From the NCBI RefSeq assembly GCF_025698545.1, contig NC_068572.1:2852001-2916000 (forward strand): DNA of 64,000 nt. The letters are read 5' to 3'. The position numbers were made by a program, and so were the translations under genes. Shown one piece after another: positions 38,001-49,800 of the stretch (its first letter is position 1; the number at the start of each line of letters is the position of its first letter). The notes beneath the pieces are model-generated. The model was not told where the DNA came from, searched no databases, and was given only the letters and a program-made list of their open reading frames with translations. The DNA comes from Gossypium raimondii. Its lineage: Eukaryota; Streptophyta; Magnoliopsida; Malvales; Malvaceae.

Positions 38001-40976
38001 ATCCAAATAAAAACGAATGAAAAAAATATATGTATAAAGCAATACTTCTAATAGAATAATAAATTCATCATTTTAATGTATATATGGACTAATTTATTTA
38101 ACCCGATTATTATTTTTATTAAAATTAGATATGATCATAAAAAGTTTTAAGTTATGTAAATATTTTACAAAAGATTATGAAAGTGTAGTTTTATCGGAGT
38201 AAGTGAATATTTCTTAAATATAATAATCATAATTATATGCATAATTTTAATTTTAGAAAAATAGTTTATTAAACTTTATAATATTTTATTTATAAAAGAA
38301 ATAATTATTCATAAGTTGTCTATTGTATATATATTTGATAGTTATAAATTTAATTAATTATATGACATACTGTAATGAGTCAATTATAACTAATCAAAGC
38401 TAGCAACTAATTAAATTAATTAACGGAAATGACACAATAAAACATTAGTTATATAAATGATTTATGTATTAGCTTTCCTTTTAACAACTTTAAATGATTT
38501 ATCAATATAATAGCTTAACTTAAAATGATTTTTTAAATAGTCTTATGATGATTATGATATTAATTTAATTATTTAACTCACTTTATAAATGTAAAATTGA
38601 ATTTAGAGCAGGTATTGTATTAGATTTTTTGAGCGTAAAACAAAGTGATATATTTTTTTTTACAAAGTCCAAATATTCTAAAAATCGCCGAACCAAATCG
38701 AACCGAACTGCAATTATCGGTTTTGGTTATTTCAGTTCTTATTCCATATGATTTCAGTTTCAAAGGTTAAAAACTGAATGGAGCAGTTCGGTTCAATTTT
38801 TGTCCAGAAACCGAATCCTGTAAAAAAAAAGTTCAATCCTCAATGCGAGAATAGCTGCAAACTTCAAGCTCCAATAGTTGTTTTCCTTTACATGTTTTCA
38901 GGTGGAAACTTCTTCAGGAACCCTCATCCCTGCCAGCTTTGATAAAACTTCACGATGCCCGGATGAAATTGTTCGGAGGCTTCGAGTCTCTTCTTCGCAT
39001 GAAGACCCCAGTTGGCAGGGAAAATTACTGGATACTTATGACACTAAAACTGATAGATTCATCATTGCTCCTTGCAGTTGGTATAATGTTATTTAACAAC
39101 TTATTGTTTCTTCTACTTATGACTATCAATTGTACAAATCATGTTTTTTTACATTATTAGCTAATCTTTTTCCTGTAAAAATAAATAAATATGCTTTTAT
39201 GCTGAATGAGTCTTAGCTCGATTGGCATGAGTATTGTTGCCAATGCAGGAATATGTGGGTTCGAGTGCACTGAAGCATATTATCTTCCTATTTATGAATT
39301 GAAGAAGGGCTATGGGTAGTTCTAGGCATTGTGTCAGAAAGAATAAATATGATCAGAAGTTATAGTTCAAAAAATAAATATGCTTTTATGAACTCGGATT
39401 TGTTAATTTTATTTTTGTTTTTGTTGTTGACATAGGACCAAACGCCTCGTACAAATTGTTTTGTCACTTCAAAGCCTTTCTGATTCAGAAATACTTGCTT
39501 CATGCTCTACTTCACCTCTTGCTGAGGGTCCAGAGTTTGTGGATAATGAGAGAAGGTCAGCACATCTCTAAAGGCAAAGTTCATGTTTATGGTTCTTCAC
39601 ATTCACACACACGCACACACCCGCATGCATACATACATACATATAATCATATTGTTATACATTTGCACTTGCCTTGGTTAGTATCTAAATTTGACTGTCG
39701 GATGTTAAGCAATTAAGAGGTTAAGCTAGCACTCATCTAGTTCAGAATTAAGTGATTTTGCATTTTGGCTTCCAAGTGACTTGGAACAATTTATGACAAT
39801 CTCTCAATAATAAGAAAAAATTGGTTAAATACCACTATTAGTCCCTGTATTTTTTCAAAAGTTATGGATTTAACCCTTGTACTTTAATTTGATCATTTTT
39901 AGTTCCTGCACTTTTAAAATTTAAAATTTTTGTCCTCACCAAACGATAATTGTTAAATTCATTAAGTTAAGTTATGCTATTTCTAAAATTTGGTGCGAGT
40001 AACATATTATCATGTGTAATGTCATATCAATTTATTATTTCTACATATTACTCACTAAAAATCTAATTTAATCTATATATTATCATATGTAAAGTACAGG
40101 GATTAAAATTTTCCAATTTGAGAAGTACAGGGATTAAATCTACATCTTTTGCAAAGTACAAGAACTGATAGCAAAGTTTACCAAAAAAAGGTAAAAAAGG
40201 GTGCTCCAAAATTAAAGTGAAAAAAAAGAAAAGAATGTACAGATAGGATAGTAGTAGCATTATGAGGATAGAAGCTTCCAGACATTTGCAAACACTAGAA
40301 CATATAAAGGGTCTCTAAGTGATATTGCACTTGCATATTAGCTTGATAATTAACTAGAAATGTGGTGCATTGAATTTTTTGGCTCTCCAACTGTATAAAA
40401 AAAGTTATCTTAGTCCTTTTATTTTTTGAATTTTTTTTTAACTCTTGAACTGGTATGTTTTGGTCAAATTACCCAAAAATGGGTAGAAAAATTAGCATTT
40501 GTTAACTTTACTAACATGGCTTACACGTAGATTGCCATGTAGATAACATGACAGCATTTATTTAATTTTTAAAATTTTAAAAATATTTTTTATAGTTTTT
40601 ATACTTAACTAATGTTAACTTTTTTATCCAGGCTGATTTGATAATAATAATAATAATAATAACAGAAATTTAAGAGTTAAAAAAGACTTAAAAAATAAAT
40701 AGAGAGCTAAAATAATTTTTTTTATAAAGTTGGAGGTACAAAAAAGTGATTATGCCTGGAAATTGGTTGCGGCATGGATGGTTTGGCTTGCGTACTGTGT
40801 TTTACATTCAAGTCAATGAGTTTATTCTAAGTGAGATACTCGATCTCCGTTAAAGGTTGTGGAACTATCTAATTAAGAATCCAGACTGGAGAACGACTTT
40901 TCCGATGAGGCAACCACGAGTGTTTGAGAGGACAGGTGACGGCGGCTGGAAAAGAGCTGGTTTGTCATCACAATGA
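35075..40976 (+). CDS. NTAN1: Protein N-terminal asparagine amidohydrolase
   Basis: Nine exons: 35075-35146, 35355-35543, 36638-36702, 36790-36889, 36993-37031, 37134-37319, 38902-39080, 39436-39555, 40856-40976; phases close and give about 356 aa. The enzyme deamidates N-terminal Asn to Asp, feeding proteins into the Arg/N-degron pathway. Key words: MIFVDGLPF at the start, FQREYATVDPSLV, then GTDEATTCVGVVIRN containing the expected catalytic Cys (about residue 97; Cys75 region of mammalian NTAN1), SHMDSPKIVDIGFYQML, ASFDKTSRCPDEIVRRLRVSS, LLDTYDTKTDRFIIAPC and the C-terminal FPMRQPRVFERTGDGGWK. It matches plant NTAN1 (Arabidopsis At2g44420) along its whole length and looks intact. Exon 1 carries a Ser run encoded by a TCA/ATC microsatellite. 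Introns 2, 6, 7 and 8 are enlarged by repeats. Confidence 0.93.
35115..35139. repeat. Coding trinucleotide repeat in NTAN1 exon 1
   Basis: TCTTCTTCATCATCATCATC-type repeat encoding nine consecutive Ser just after the N-terminal MIFVDGLPFSLN. Frame-preserving length variation is likely. Confidence 0.85.
37555..38878. mobile_element. Composite MITE in NTAN1 intron 6
   Basis: The left part (37555-37858) has alternating 'aagttcaggcc' and 'gaacaattg' phrases in both orientations. Matching phrases return at about 38830-38878 (gttcaatcctcaatgcgagaa). Between them (about 37860-38822) is AT-rich foreign DNA with ends suggestive of a hAT-like MITE (aaggctgagcaaat; words such as gaaccgaactg near the other end). 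The exact ends of the inner element are not fixed. Confidence 0.5.
39202..39371 (+). mobile_element. tRNA-derived SINE with 19-bp target duplication (NTAN1 intron 7)
   Basis: It starts CTGAATGAGTCTTAGCTCG, with box A (TAGCTCGATTGG) and box B (GGTTCGAGTGC) of an RNA polymerase III promoter, and ends after gttctaggcattgtgtcag and an AT-rich tail. The exact 19-bp flanks aaataaatatgcttttatg lie at 39183-39201 and 39372-39390. This is a textbook SINE insertion and relatively young. An older relative is at 13632. Confidence 0.88.
39823..40182. mobile_element. MULE-type MITE in NTAN1 intron 8
   Basis: The left arm GGTTAAATACCACTATTAGTC and the reversed right arm GGTAAACTTTGCTATCAGTTC continue as inverted copies for about 110 bp (phrases ccctgtacttt). 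It is the same family as the outer element at 42686-46539. The flanks are A-rich, so the 9-bp duplication cannot be judged. Confidence 0.75.
40364..40756. mobile_element. MITE in NTAN1 intron 8
   Basis: The left arm (ggctctccaactgtataaaaaaag) is matched by the reversed right arm (gtacctccaactttataaaaaaaa). A short (ATA)n run lies inside near 40645. It ends only about 100 bp before the last NTAN1 exon. Confidence 0.65.
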
Positions 40977-42676
40977 CAAGGAACATACTCAACTCCATTA
41001 AAGAGCTTACAAGTTATGCAGTAAGCTTTCTGTTCAATGTTGTATGCATCATTGGGTTAAATACAGGCCACATTTTCCATGAACATGTGGAAAGATGCCC
41101 AGATTGCTTGGTTTCTCTCTCTCTCTTTTTTTTGCTTTGATGATAAACCCTGTATTGGTAAGGTAAGTAGCTAATTGAACTATAAATTGTGAAAATAAAT
41201 GCTGGTGTCATCTTTGTTGGTGGTGCAGGCGTTTTGAATTTGCTCACCCTAAGGATGTGTTTGGAAAGGGTGGAAAAATGCAGGGATGGAAAGAAAATGA
41301 AAAAGTGAAATGGAAATCATTTTGAGTACGATAGATAGAAAAGAAAAGTGAATGAGTGAGTGAGGGGAAAGAAAATAAAAATATATTATCAATTTTTGTT
41401 CTTCTAAGTAAAAGGTTTTATTTATGGTTCCACTCTTAAATTATATATATTGGCTAAATTAGCCATATATGTCAAAAGAAAATTGTTAATTGGCTCAACA
41501 GGTCGGTTTTTTGAAATTTGAAGAGAGTGTTGAAAGTTCGTCCAGCCGAGTGAACTTTCTACTGACATGTTAAGAAAAGTGCGTCCAATTAAAAATATTT
41601 TTTGAAAATTTCAAAGAAAAATCGTCCAACTGGATGTGTTTTCCTTTACATGTCAGCAGAAAGCGTGCTTTCACACATTCTCTTCAATTTTATCCAATTT
41701 TGTATGCAAACTATTTTTCTATCCATGGATTTAGTATAATTTTCAAATAAGATTAAATCTTAATAAAGTTAAAATTTATTGTTTACTATTTAATAGAGTT
41801 AATATTTTCAAAACTTTTATGATTTGTAATTTTTTTATTTAAAATTAAATTACAAATGAAAATATATATAATTTTTAATATAAAATATTTATTTTATTTT
41901 ATTTTAGCTTTATTTAATTTTTAAAGATATATAAGTTTAATCGGTGAAATTGATAGTATAAAAATTAATTTGATTCAATTTCTTTATTAGAATTGCATTT
42001 CAAGGTATTTTCACTCATCATCGTAACATAAAATTGGGTATAAGATTAGAGCGGTTATTTAGTATATTGGTATTGAAAATTTTTAATTTTATAAGCGAGT
42101 TTGAGATTTTGTTGCATATCTTGTTTATTTATTTTTAATTTTTAAATATAACTTATAGACACGTGATAAAATTTTAACTTTATTTGTGAAATTAAAATTT
42201 CCACCATCAATATACTAAATAATCGAGTATAAAATTTTACAAGTAAACAAAATAGAGTATAAGTCAAGAGTTAACCATACTTGCCCGAAGACAAAGAAAG
42301 TGTTATTTTCTTATTGGTCAAGTAACTCAAGTCTATATACTTTTAATAATACATGAATTTAGAAAATAAAAAAATAATTAATAAACTTAAAATTTTTAAC
42401 TAGTTTACAAAATATAAATAGATTAAATGAAATTTAAAGCTGATATTTTTTTAGCCAAACAAAATTCTTAAATAAAAATCATATTATATTTAAAGGGTTA
42501 ATTGAACTAGAGTCATCCATTAATTAGTTCTCAACTCATTTAAACAATTATATATATATAACAATAAATATTACTATATTTAGTAATTTTAAATTATGTA
42601 AATTAAAAAAAAAACATAAATATTCACTTAAATGGGGAATGGTGAGTGAGCCCTAATCGAGTTTATATAATACTGA
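40977..42676. other. Intergenic DNA downstream of NTAN1
   Basis: The first 250 bases probably include the NTAN1 3' untranslated region. Near 41250-41400 'ggatgtgtttggaaagggtgg' resembles a MITE end. The remainder is AT-rich and no gene is seen. Confidence 0.5.
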
Positions 42677-42823
42677 TAATATAAAGGTTAAATTATGCCA
42701 TTAGTCCTTGCATTTTGAAAAAGTTGTGAATTTAGTCTCTATATTTTAATTTGATCAAGTTTAGTCTATGTACAGTTAGAATTGATCAATTTTAGTCCAA
42801 GCCTAAATAGTAATGCTTAAATC

Positions 42824-43624
42824 TAGACATGTCCATGGGCCGGGCGGCCAGGCTCGGCCCGACAGCCCGCCCGAAATATGGGAGGGTTCGGGTAAAAATA
42901 TAGGGCCGAAATATGGGCTTGGGCAAAAAATGAGGCCTGTTTAGAAAACGGGTCGGGCCTCGGGCAAAATTTTTCTGGCCCGGCCCGAAAATATATTAAA
43001 TATAATTTTTTATTTTTAAAATATAATAGTTATAGTTTTATATTGAGTTTTAAGTTTTAACTTCTGTTTCCTTTACTTTCACTTCCCCCGACAAAGGCTT
43101 CCAAAATCCCTAACCTGTGCCTTCCTCCCTTTTTTTTCCCATTTCAAAATCAAGTCGTAAACTTGATAGCAATTGACAGGATAGCAATTGAAAGTGATAA
43201 CATTGGTAAATCCTGCACATGTAATATTGGTTGGTTTTAAGATAAAAAAAATGTAAACTTATTTGTTTACAAAAATATTTGATAATACAAAAATGTAAAC
43301 TAATCAAATGTTAGATTTTGTTACAACAATTAATACAATTAATAATTTGATAATTTTACTAATCAAATGTTAGATTTTGTTACAACAATTAATACAATTA
43401 ACAATTAAAAAATTGATAATTTTACTAACAATTAGTTTTAATTTTATCAAAAAAAGTAATTTTAATTAAAAACGGGTCGGGCCGGGCTCGGGTCACATAT
43501 TTTTCCCGGGTTGGGCCTGGACAAAATCTCATGCCCATATTTCGGGTCGGGCCGGGCCCGGGCCTAGGAAGCGGGCTAAACTTTTTTTCTGGGCCCGGCC
43601 CGAACCGGCCCATGGACAGGTCTA
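42824..43624. mobile_element. hAT-type MITE with perfect 8-bp target duplication
   Basis: Ends TAGACATGTCCATGGGCCGG and, reversed, TAGACCTGTCCATGGGCCGG differ at one position. cttaaatc flanks both sides (42816-42823 and 43625-43632). The GC-rich arms (ggcccggcccg words) frame an AT-rich centre. Inside, a 62-bp-class unit beginning taatcaaatgttagattttg is tandemly doubled (about 43303-43425). Non-coding, 801 bp. Confidence 0.92.
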
Positions 43625-43754
43625 CTTAAATCTGTTAGGCTAAGTTTAATTACTAGTCTTGTACTATGCGTATAATTGTAAACTTAGTCCATATTCTCTA
43701 ATCGGATCATTTTAAACCCTACTTTTTAAATTTGGAATTTCAATATTGACGTAA

Positions 43755-43975
43755 ACATGGGCATAGCTATGAGGGCTGGCAGGGGCCCTGACCCCTCTAA
43801 ATGGAAAATTTTTCATTTTAGCCCTCCTAAAAATAATAAAAATTGGATTTAATAATTCAAAAATTATAAAGATATAGGCTATTAAAATGATTAAATTATA
43901 TTTTTATTATTGTAACAGTTGCAATTTGATTTCGGTCCCCCCTAAAAAAATTTTCTAGCTTCGCCCCTGGACACA
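43755..43975. repeat. Small repeat with inverted-looking ends in the nested stack
   Basis: Left words atgggcatagctatgaggg and reversed right words tccaggggcgaagctagaaa are loosely inverted copies. The same ending is echoed near 17515. No target duplication could be fixed, so the class is uncertain. Confidence 0.4.
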
Positions 43976-44041
43976 AATGATAGTCGTTAATCCATTAACT
44001 GAATTTTCAACGAGTAATATGTGAAAACAACAAACTGATAT

Positions 44042-46333
44042 TGTAACACCCCTAACTCGTATCCTTCTCCAGAATAGGATTATAGAGCATTACCGGAGTT
44101 TACAATTTAATTTTTAGACATTTCATTTCATCAAGCATTCATATTTATAACCAATCAAAATCAAAACATTTATGAGCTAACATTAACCAATTTAACTTAT
44201 ACAAGTCATTATAACCAGAATCAAATCATCCAAAATTTCCAATAGAACCAATGGATAATGTGATATATCTCCAACAAGCTTCCAACCCAATCGAGCTTCG
44301 ATAATCATTTCAAAACATCTAATAATTATACATATTAATTATACGAATAATAATTCATTACCAAATAGCATATATATAATATTCAATACCAAATAGCATT
44401 CACTTCAATTAAAATTATACAAAATATAGTTCATACGAACTTACTGTGCCTAATTGCGTAAATACCAAAATTTAGAGACATTTTAAAATTTTCTATCTTT
44501 CTCAATTTCCACCCAATCTTGATCTAAATTAATATTTCATTAAATTTACTAATTTAGATAATAAAACAATTCATTTCATACAAGTCACTTTTTGACATTT
44601 TTACATATTTACCCTTAAAGTTTCACATTTGTTCTATTTAGTCCCTGAACCTAAAACATGTAAATTGGTCATTTTAATGAAAACTCATGCTAGTTGAATA
44701 ATCATCTATTTTCCTCTCCTCCTCTTCATTCCACATCCTTAATGTATATAACATGTTTATATGTAACATTATCTATAATTTCACCATTTATTTATATATT
44801 CATTCAAAGTTGTCCACTTGAGTCATAGTCACTAAATTATTTATATCTTGAGCTAAAGAACTTAAAAATTTCAGAATTTTTGGTTTAGCCAATAAGTACA
44901 ATTTATTCTTTAAAGTCATCATTGTTCTGCTGTCTGACAATTCCGACCCTTCTTCACTAAAAAGTAATTATCCCCTCGTACAGAATTTGAATGATGTTAC
45001 CGTTTGTTTCTATTGAAAATAGACTCATTAATGATTTAAAAATATAAATTTAAGCCTCAAATTATTTTTCTCAAATTTTTGATGATTTTCCAAAGTCAGA
45101 ACAGGGGAACCCAAATTCATTCTGACATTGTCTCACAAAATTTTTTATATCTCATGATTTACAATTCCATTACTTAAAATGTTTCTTCTATAAGAAACTA
45201 GACTCAATAAGCTTCAATTCAATAATTTTTTCATCCTCTAATTCAATTTCCACAATTTATGGTGATTTTTCAAAGTTAACCTACTGCTGTTGTCTAAAAC
45301 TATTTTAGTGCAATATATTGGTTACTAAGTTTATAACTCCTTATTCCCTTTCTCTATAATATTTTCCATCACTTTTACTTATTTTCCTTCACTAATATAT
45401 CAATAACATAAGAATTTATATAAGAAAACTCTACTATAACATCATTTCTATACTTTTTCAATAATATCAAACTTAAAAACATATTGAAATCTTGATGTTT
45501 TTACCTTGCCCTATTGGTTTCAATATTTAACTTGATTTTCTCTCTCCTCCAGCTTCTAGTTATTGAATCTAACTTGATATTTTAGCTCCTCATAGTCTCC
45601 TTGTTATCTTTCTCTCTTGAGGGATATGGAAATTCTTTTGATTTGTAGGTGAAAATGATAAATTTTTGGTAAAAGGACCAAATTGTAAAGAAAGCAAAAT
45701 TTTCTTTATTCTCTTCCCTTCCAATATGAAATGCATGGAAAGATGGTGGAATGGTGGCTTTTCATCTTTCTTTCCACATATTTATATATACTAAATAAAT
45801 TAATAATAAAATAATAAAATATCATTTAAAAATCAAATTAAAATATTAATAAACTAATATTTAATTAATTAATTAATCTAAAATATCACCAAAATCATCA
45901 TTGCCTTCTAGATTTCTCTCTCTTCTAATTGACCATTTTGCCCTTTATATTCTTTGAAAATTCCATCATTGAGTCATCACTTAAATTGGTAAAATTGTGA
46001 TTTAGTCCCTTAAATTTCTTCACCTTTTCAATTTGGTTCTAATTCATCCATTTTCCTCGGTTTCTAGATTATTCAACCCTTAAATATTTGCACTATAGGT
46101 CCTTCAACTTTTCACATTTACACTTTAACCCCTTAAATTTTGAGTATTTACTCTTAGGCCATAAAAATTTTCTTACTTTTGCGATTTAATCCTTTCTTGA
46201 TTTAATATGTCATAATATACTTCTCAATGTTGACATAACTCAAAATTATCCTTTTATCGCTTTATTTCCTTATTGTACTATATTAGGAATATTATCTTAC
46301 TTTCTTCTGTAGTAATTTTTTTTGGGTATTACA
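44042..46333 (+). mobile_element. Solo LTR (gypsy-like, TGTAACACCCC family)
   Basis: It starts TGTAACACCCCTAACTCG and ends TTGGGTATTACA. The flanks gatat (44037-44041) and gacat (46334-46338) give a 5-bp duplication with 4 matches. The opening matches the solo LTR at 5348 (both continue tcgccagaatagg/ctccagaatagg and attaccggagttta). It is 2292 bp, without an internal region. Confidence 0.82.
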
Positions 46334-46548
46334 GACATGGCGTTACACATATGATAATATGTTCATAGCATCAGATTTTAGAAATAGCAAACTGAATTTA
46401 ATGAATTTAACTATTATCATTTGATGATAACTGAAATTTAAAATTCAAGAAGTACAAGGATTAAAAATGATCAAATTAAAGTACAAGGACTAAACCCACA
46501 CCTACCATAAAGTACAATGACTAACAGCAGAATTTAACCCAATACAAA

Positions 46549-46863
46549 ATAGGTCCGGTTCCGGACGGCGGACGGTCAAAAATTCAGTGGCAACACCGTA
46601 AATATTGATGAAAGCCAAGTCCGTTTTCCGTAATAAATAACACATTTTTGTAGAAAATCTTTAAATTGGCGCTTAATCTCCTCATGTTCCCGCGCTCACA
46701 TTTTCCCTCCCTGTTTTTAGCCTTTAACACAGTTCTGAGTTTTAAACTGTTTTTAAGCTCCGACCCGAAAGTTTCTTCCTTTTCGATTGTCTCTCTCTTC
46801 TCAAACACACTCTAATCTCTGAACGAACAGAATAGTTAATCAAAGTGGAAAAAAAATCGAAAG
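46549..46863 (+). promoter_or_regulatory. SYN3 promoter and 5' leader region
   Basis: This stretch spans from the nested repeat stack to the cohesin start codon. 46670-46700 holds aatctcctcatgttcccgcgc, with a ttggcgct word near 46666 that resembles an E2F site (TTTSGCGC-like). That would fit a cell-cycle gene, but it is a single weak match. Confidence 0.4.
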
Positions 46864-49800
46864 ATGTTTTATTCCCATACGTTTTTGTCTCGTAAGGCGC
46901 CGCTTGGTACTGTGTGGACCGCCGCTCATCTCCAGCACCGCCTCAAGAAGTCTCATTACGCCTCCATCGATATCCTCTCCACCGTCGGTCCGTCTTCCTC
47001 AAGAACCCTAAATTCCACCTTTTTTTTTATTGCCAATGCTAATGCTAATGCTAATGCTAAGTGCCAGGGTTTTGCCCAATTTCTTTCTTTTTTTTTTCAT
47101 TGCTACCTATTAGTTCTTATTTTTCATTAACATTTTTTAAGAGATTATAAAAGACATTGGATCAATAAAAGTCCATTTGTATCTCTTTTTGCTTTGCAAA
47201 TTTGAATAGTTCAACCTTTAATGAAAATCTCTAAGCTTTGCTTGGAACTGAATTGAGAAAAAAAATTGCCTTTTAGCATCTATATGCGTGTTAATATCCC
47301 TTGCCATCGCTATTATTAAATGCTATCACGTTTGGGTTTGGCCCCATTTTTGCTTTGCGGTTTTGAATGGTTCAACCATTGATGAAAAGTTACAAGCTTT
47401 GCTTTGAACTGAACTGAGAAAAAAAAACCCTTTAGCTTTTATTTTCTTTAATCATTATACATGTTAATCTGCTGTGCTTGCTAATGCCAAGTGCTATCAC
47501 ATTTGGGTTTGGCCCCATTCTTTTAAAACAAAGCCTTAGTGTGTTGTATATTTCGTTTTGCAATTGAGTATTTCAACCATTAACGACAATTTATAAGTTT
47601 GCTTGGTACTGAATTGAGAAATGAAATCACTTTAGCATCTATTCTCTTTAATCATCATGCGTGTTAATCTGCATGTAATTGTGATATGTGGATCTTTCTC
47701 CTACTATGTGCGAATGTCATATGTGAGTTTTGTCTAGTTTTTTTTTTGGATTAGCTCAGCTTTTGTTTGATTTTTCATTTGCTGTGCATTGTATTAGTTT
47801 GACTCTACGATGTGGACATATATTTGTATTTGTAATTATATTTTGTATTAATGAAACTTTGAAAAAAATGCCGTTAAATAACCCGGTTTTCCTCTAAATG
47901 CAGATCACATTATGTTCCCTGAAGTTCCCATTGCATTAAGAATGTCAGCCCATTTGCTTTTAGGCATTTCTCGTATATACTCTAAGAAAGTTGATTATCT
48001 TTTTCATGATTGCAATATCATCCTTATTGGTTTAAGCAAGGTGTTTGCTACAACACAAGTTAATTTGCCTGAGGATGCAAGACAAGCACCAGTTCAAGCA
48101 ATCACTTTGCCAGAAACTTTGGATTTGGATGCCATGGATTTGGATGTTGATGTGTATACTGAAGAGTAAGACTTTCTGGATAAATTAATTTTTTTTTTTT
48201 ATATTTTTTGTGTGATATCTAGATATCAAGTAATGCGATGAAATGTGCAACTTTGTTTTTTTTTTTCATTTTCAGTGCTTCAGATAATCATCTCAAGAGT
48301 CCTGAAGATATAACACTGACAGATCAAATTCCTGTAGAGAGGGATGCTTATGTTGCTATAACTTTTGATGATGTAAGTCCTTTTCGTTTCCTTTAGCAAA
48401 TTGAAGTTTAGGGTTCATTTATCAATTGTTTTAAACTGCTGGGATTACATTTTTGCTATCAAAAACATATATTCTGCAGGATATCATGATGGATGATGCA
48501 TTACCTCAGATGGATGAGTAAGCCCCATAATTTCATCGATATTCTTAAAGGCCAATCCTTGTTTCACATTTATGATTTGTTTTTTCTTTTTCACAACTAT
48601 AGCAACCTTCATGAACCTCCAGAGAGTGGCCATGAAGGTTTTGAAGATCTTGGTCCAGACAATCAAGAACAAGTGCCTAGTGTTCAGTATGCAGGTCCAA
48701 GTAATCAAACACAAGTACTTGAGTCTGTTAGCAATGAAGGTTCTCAAGATCTTCCGGAAATTGAAATGATGCGTGATGCTTCTCATGATTTTTCCACCCA
48801 AAAGCTCCCCTCAATGTGTCCGGATGACAAAAACACAGACGCTTTGGAGCAAGCCTTGGACGAGAAGGAAATATGTTCTCCTAGTTTGCACTTATTAGCT
48901 TCCGGAGAGCTGTCTTTGCCTTTTCAGCAGCACTCAAACCCACCTACTTCTGCTTCGAATGGGCCTCCGGAGGCTTTTGGTGGGTGAACTGTGTGAAATG
49001 ATGCCTAAAACTATTGTCTTTTTCAATTTTAAGTAAAATGGAACTGAACTGATTGTAGTTTTTATTTTGTCTCAGTGCATGAATCACCTGAACTGGTCAT
49101 TCCACCATCTCCACCACCTCCGCAGCCAAGGCAGAGACGAAAAACACGGCAGAAGTTTGACGAGAAATTGGTGTTACCAAATAGGTATTAGCTCGTTTGT
49201 TATTTATATAGTCTTTCTCTCCTTTTGTCCTTCTTTGTTACTGATTATTGATATGTATGTATGCAAAGATTTATGAAGAGGGCACTTGAAGATTGTAGTG
49301 ATCTGGTAAGGAAGAAAAAGAAAATCCCTTGCTCTGCTTTTGGCGTATGGAAGTCAAATAATGATCGAAAAATGGACCAGGTTTTTAATGAGCCTTCATT
49401 AACCGGTACGTTCTGCTTGGTTCTAAATTTAAAATCAAAAGATAGGTTCTTAGAAAGTTGGTACTTGTACACTGGCAGGGCTGAGTGAAGGTATATGTAA
49501 TATGTTCAAAAGAGATGGTATCTCTATAAAATCCCAGTTGGTGGTGCCAGAGGAAATTGTCCCCGAACCTATGGTACCACAGTCCACTGTTCCTACAACT
49601 GAAGCCAGCTCCGAGCTTAGGGTTGGGCCTGCTACACCAGATCCTAGAGCTGGATTGTCTCCGGGTTCAGCACCTGGAATGGATATGGAAGTTGAACGTC
49701 TTCGGCATATCGAAGGCAATGCTGCCGACAATGTTTTCCCTGAATTTGAGTCTTTCCCAGCTGGATCCATGCCTTCTCCATTCAGAAGGGAGGATACTCC

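Larger units (their letters stand above)
42686..46539. mobile_element. MULE-type MITE enlarged by nested insertions
   Basis: The outer ends are inverted copies: GGTTAAATTATGCCATTAGTC on the left and, reversed, GGTTAAATTCTGCTGTTAGTC on the right, with similarity continuing for about 100 bp. The flanks taatataaa (42677-42685) and caatacaaa (46540-46548) form a 9-bp duplication with 7 matches. Removing the nested hAT MITE, the solo LTR and the small repeat would leave a MITE of about 0.5 kb, the normal size for this family. Confidence 0.75.

Noticed and set aside
5348-46333. Idea that the LTRs at 5348 and 44042 are the two ends of one element
   Set aside because: They are 37 kb apart with many genes between, and each has its own target duplication; they are separate solo LTRs of one family.
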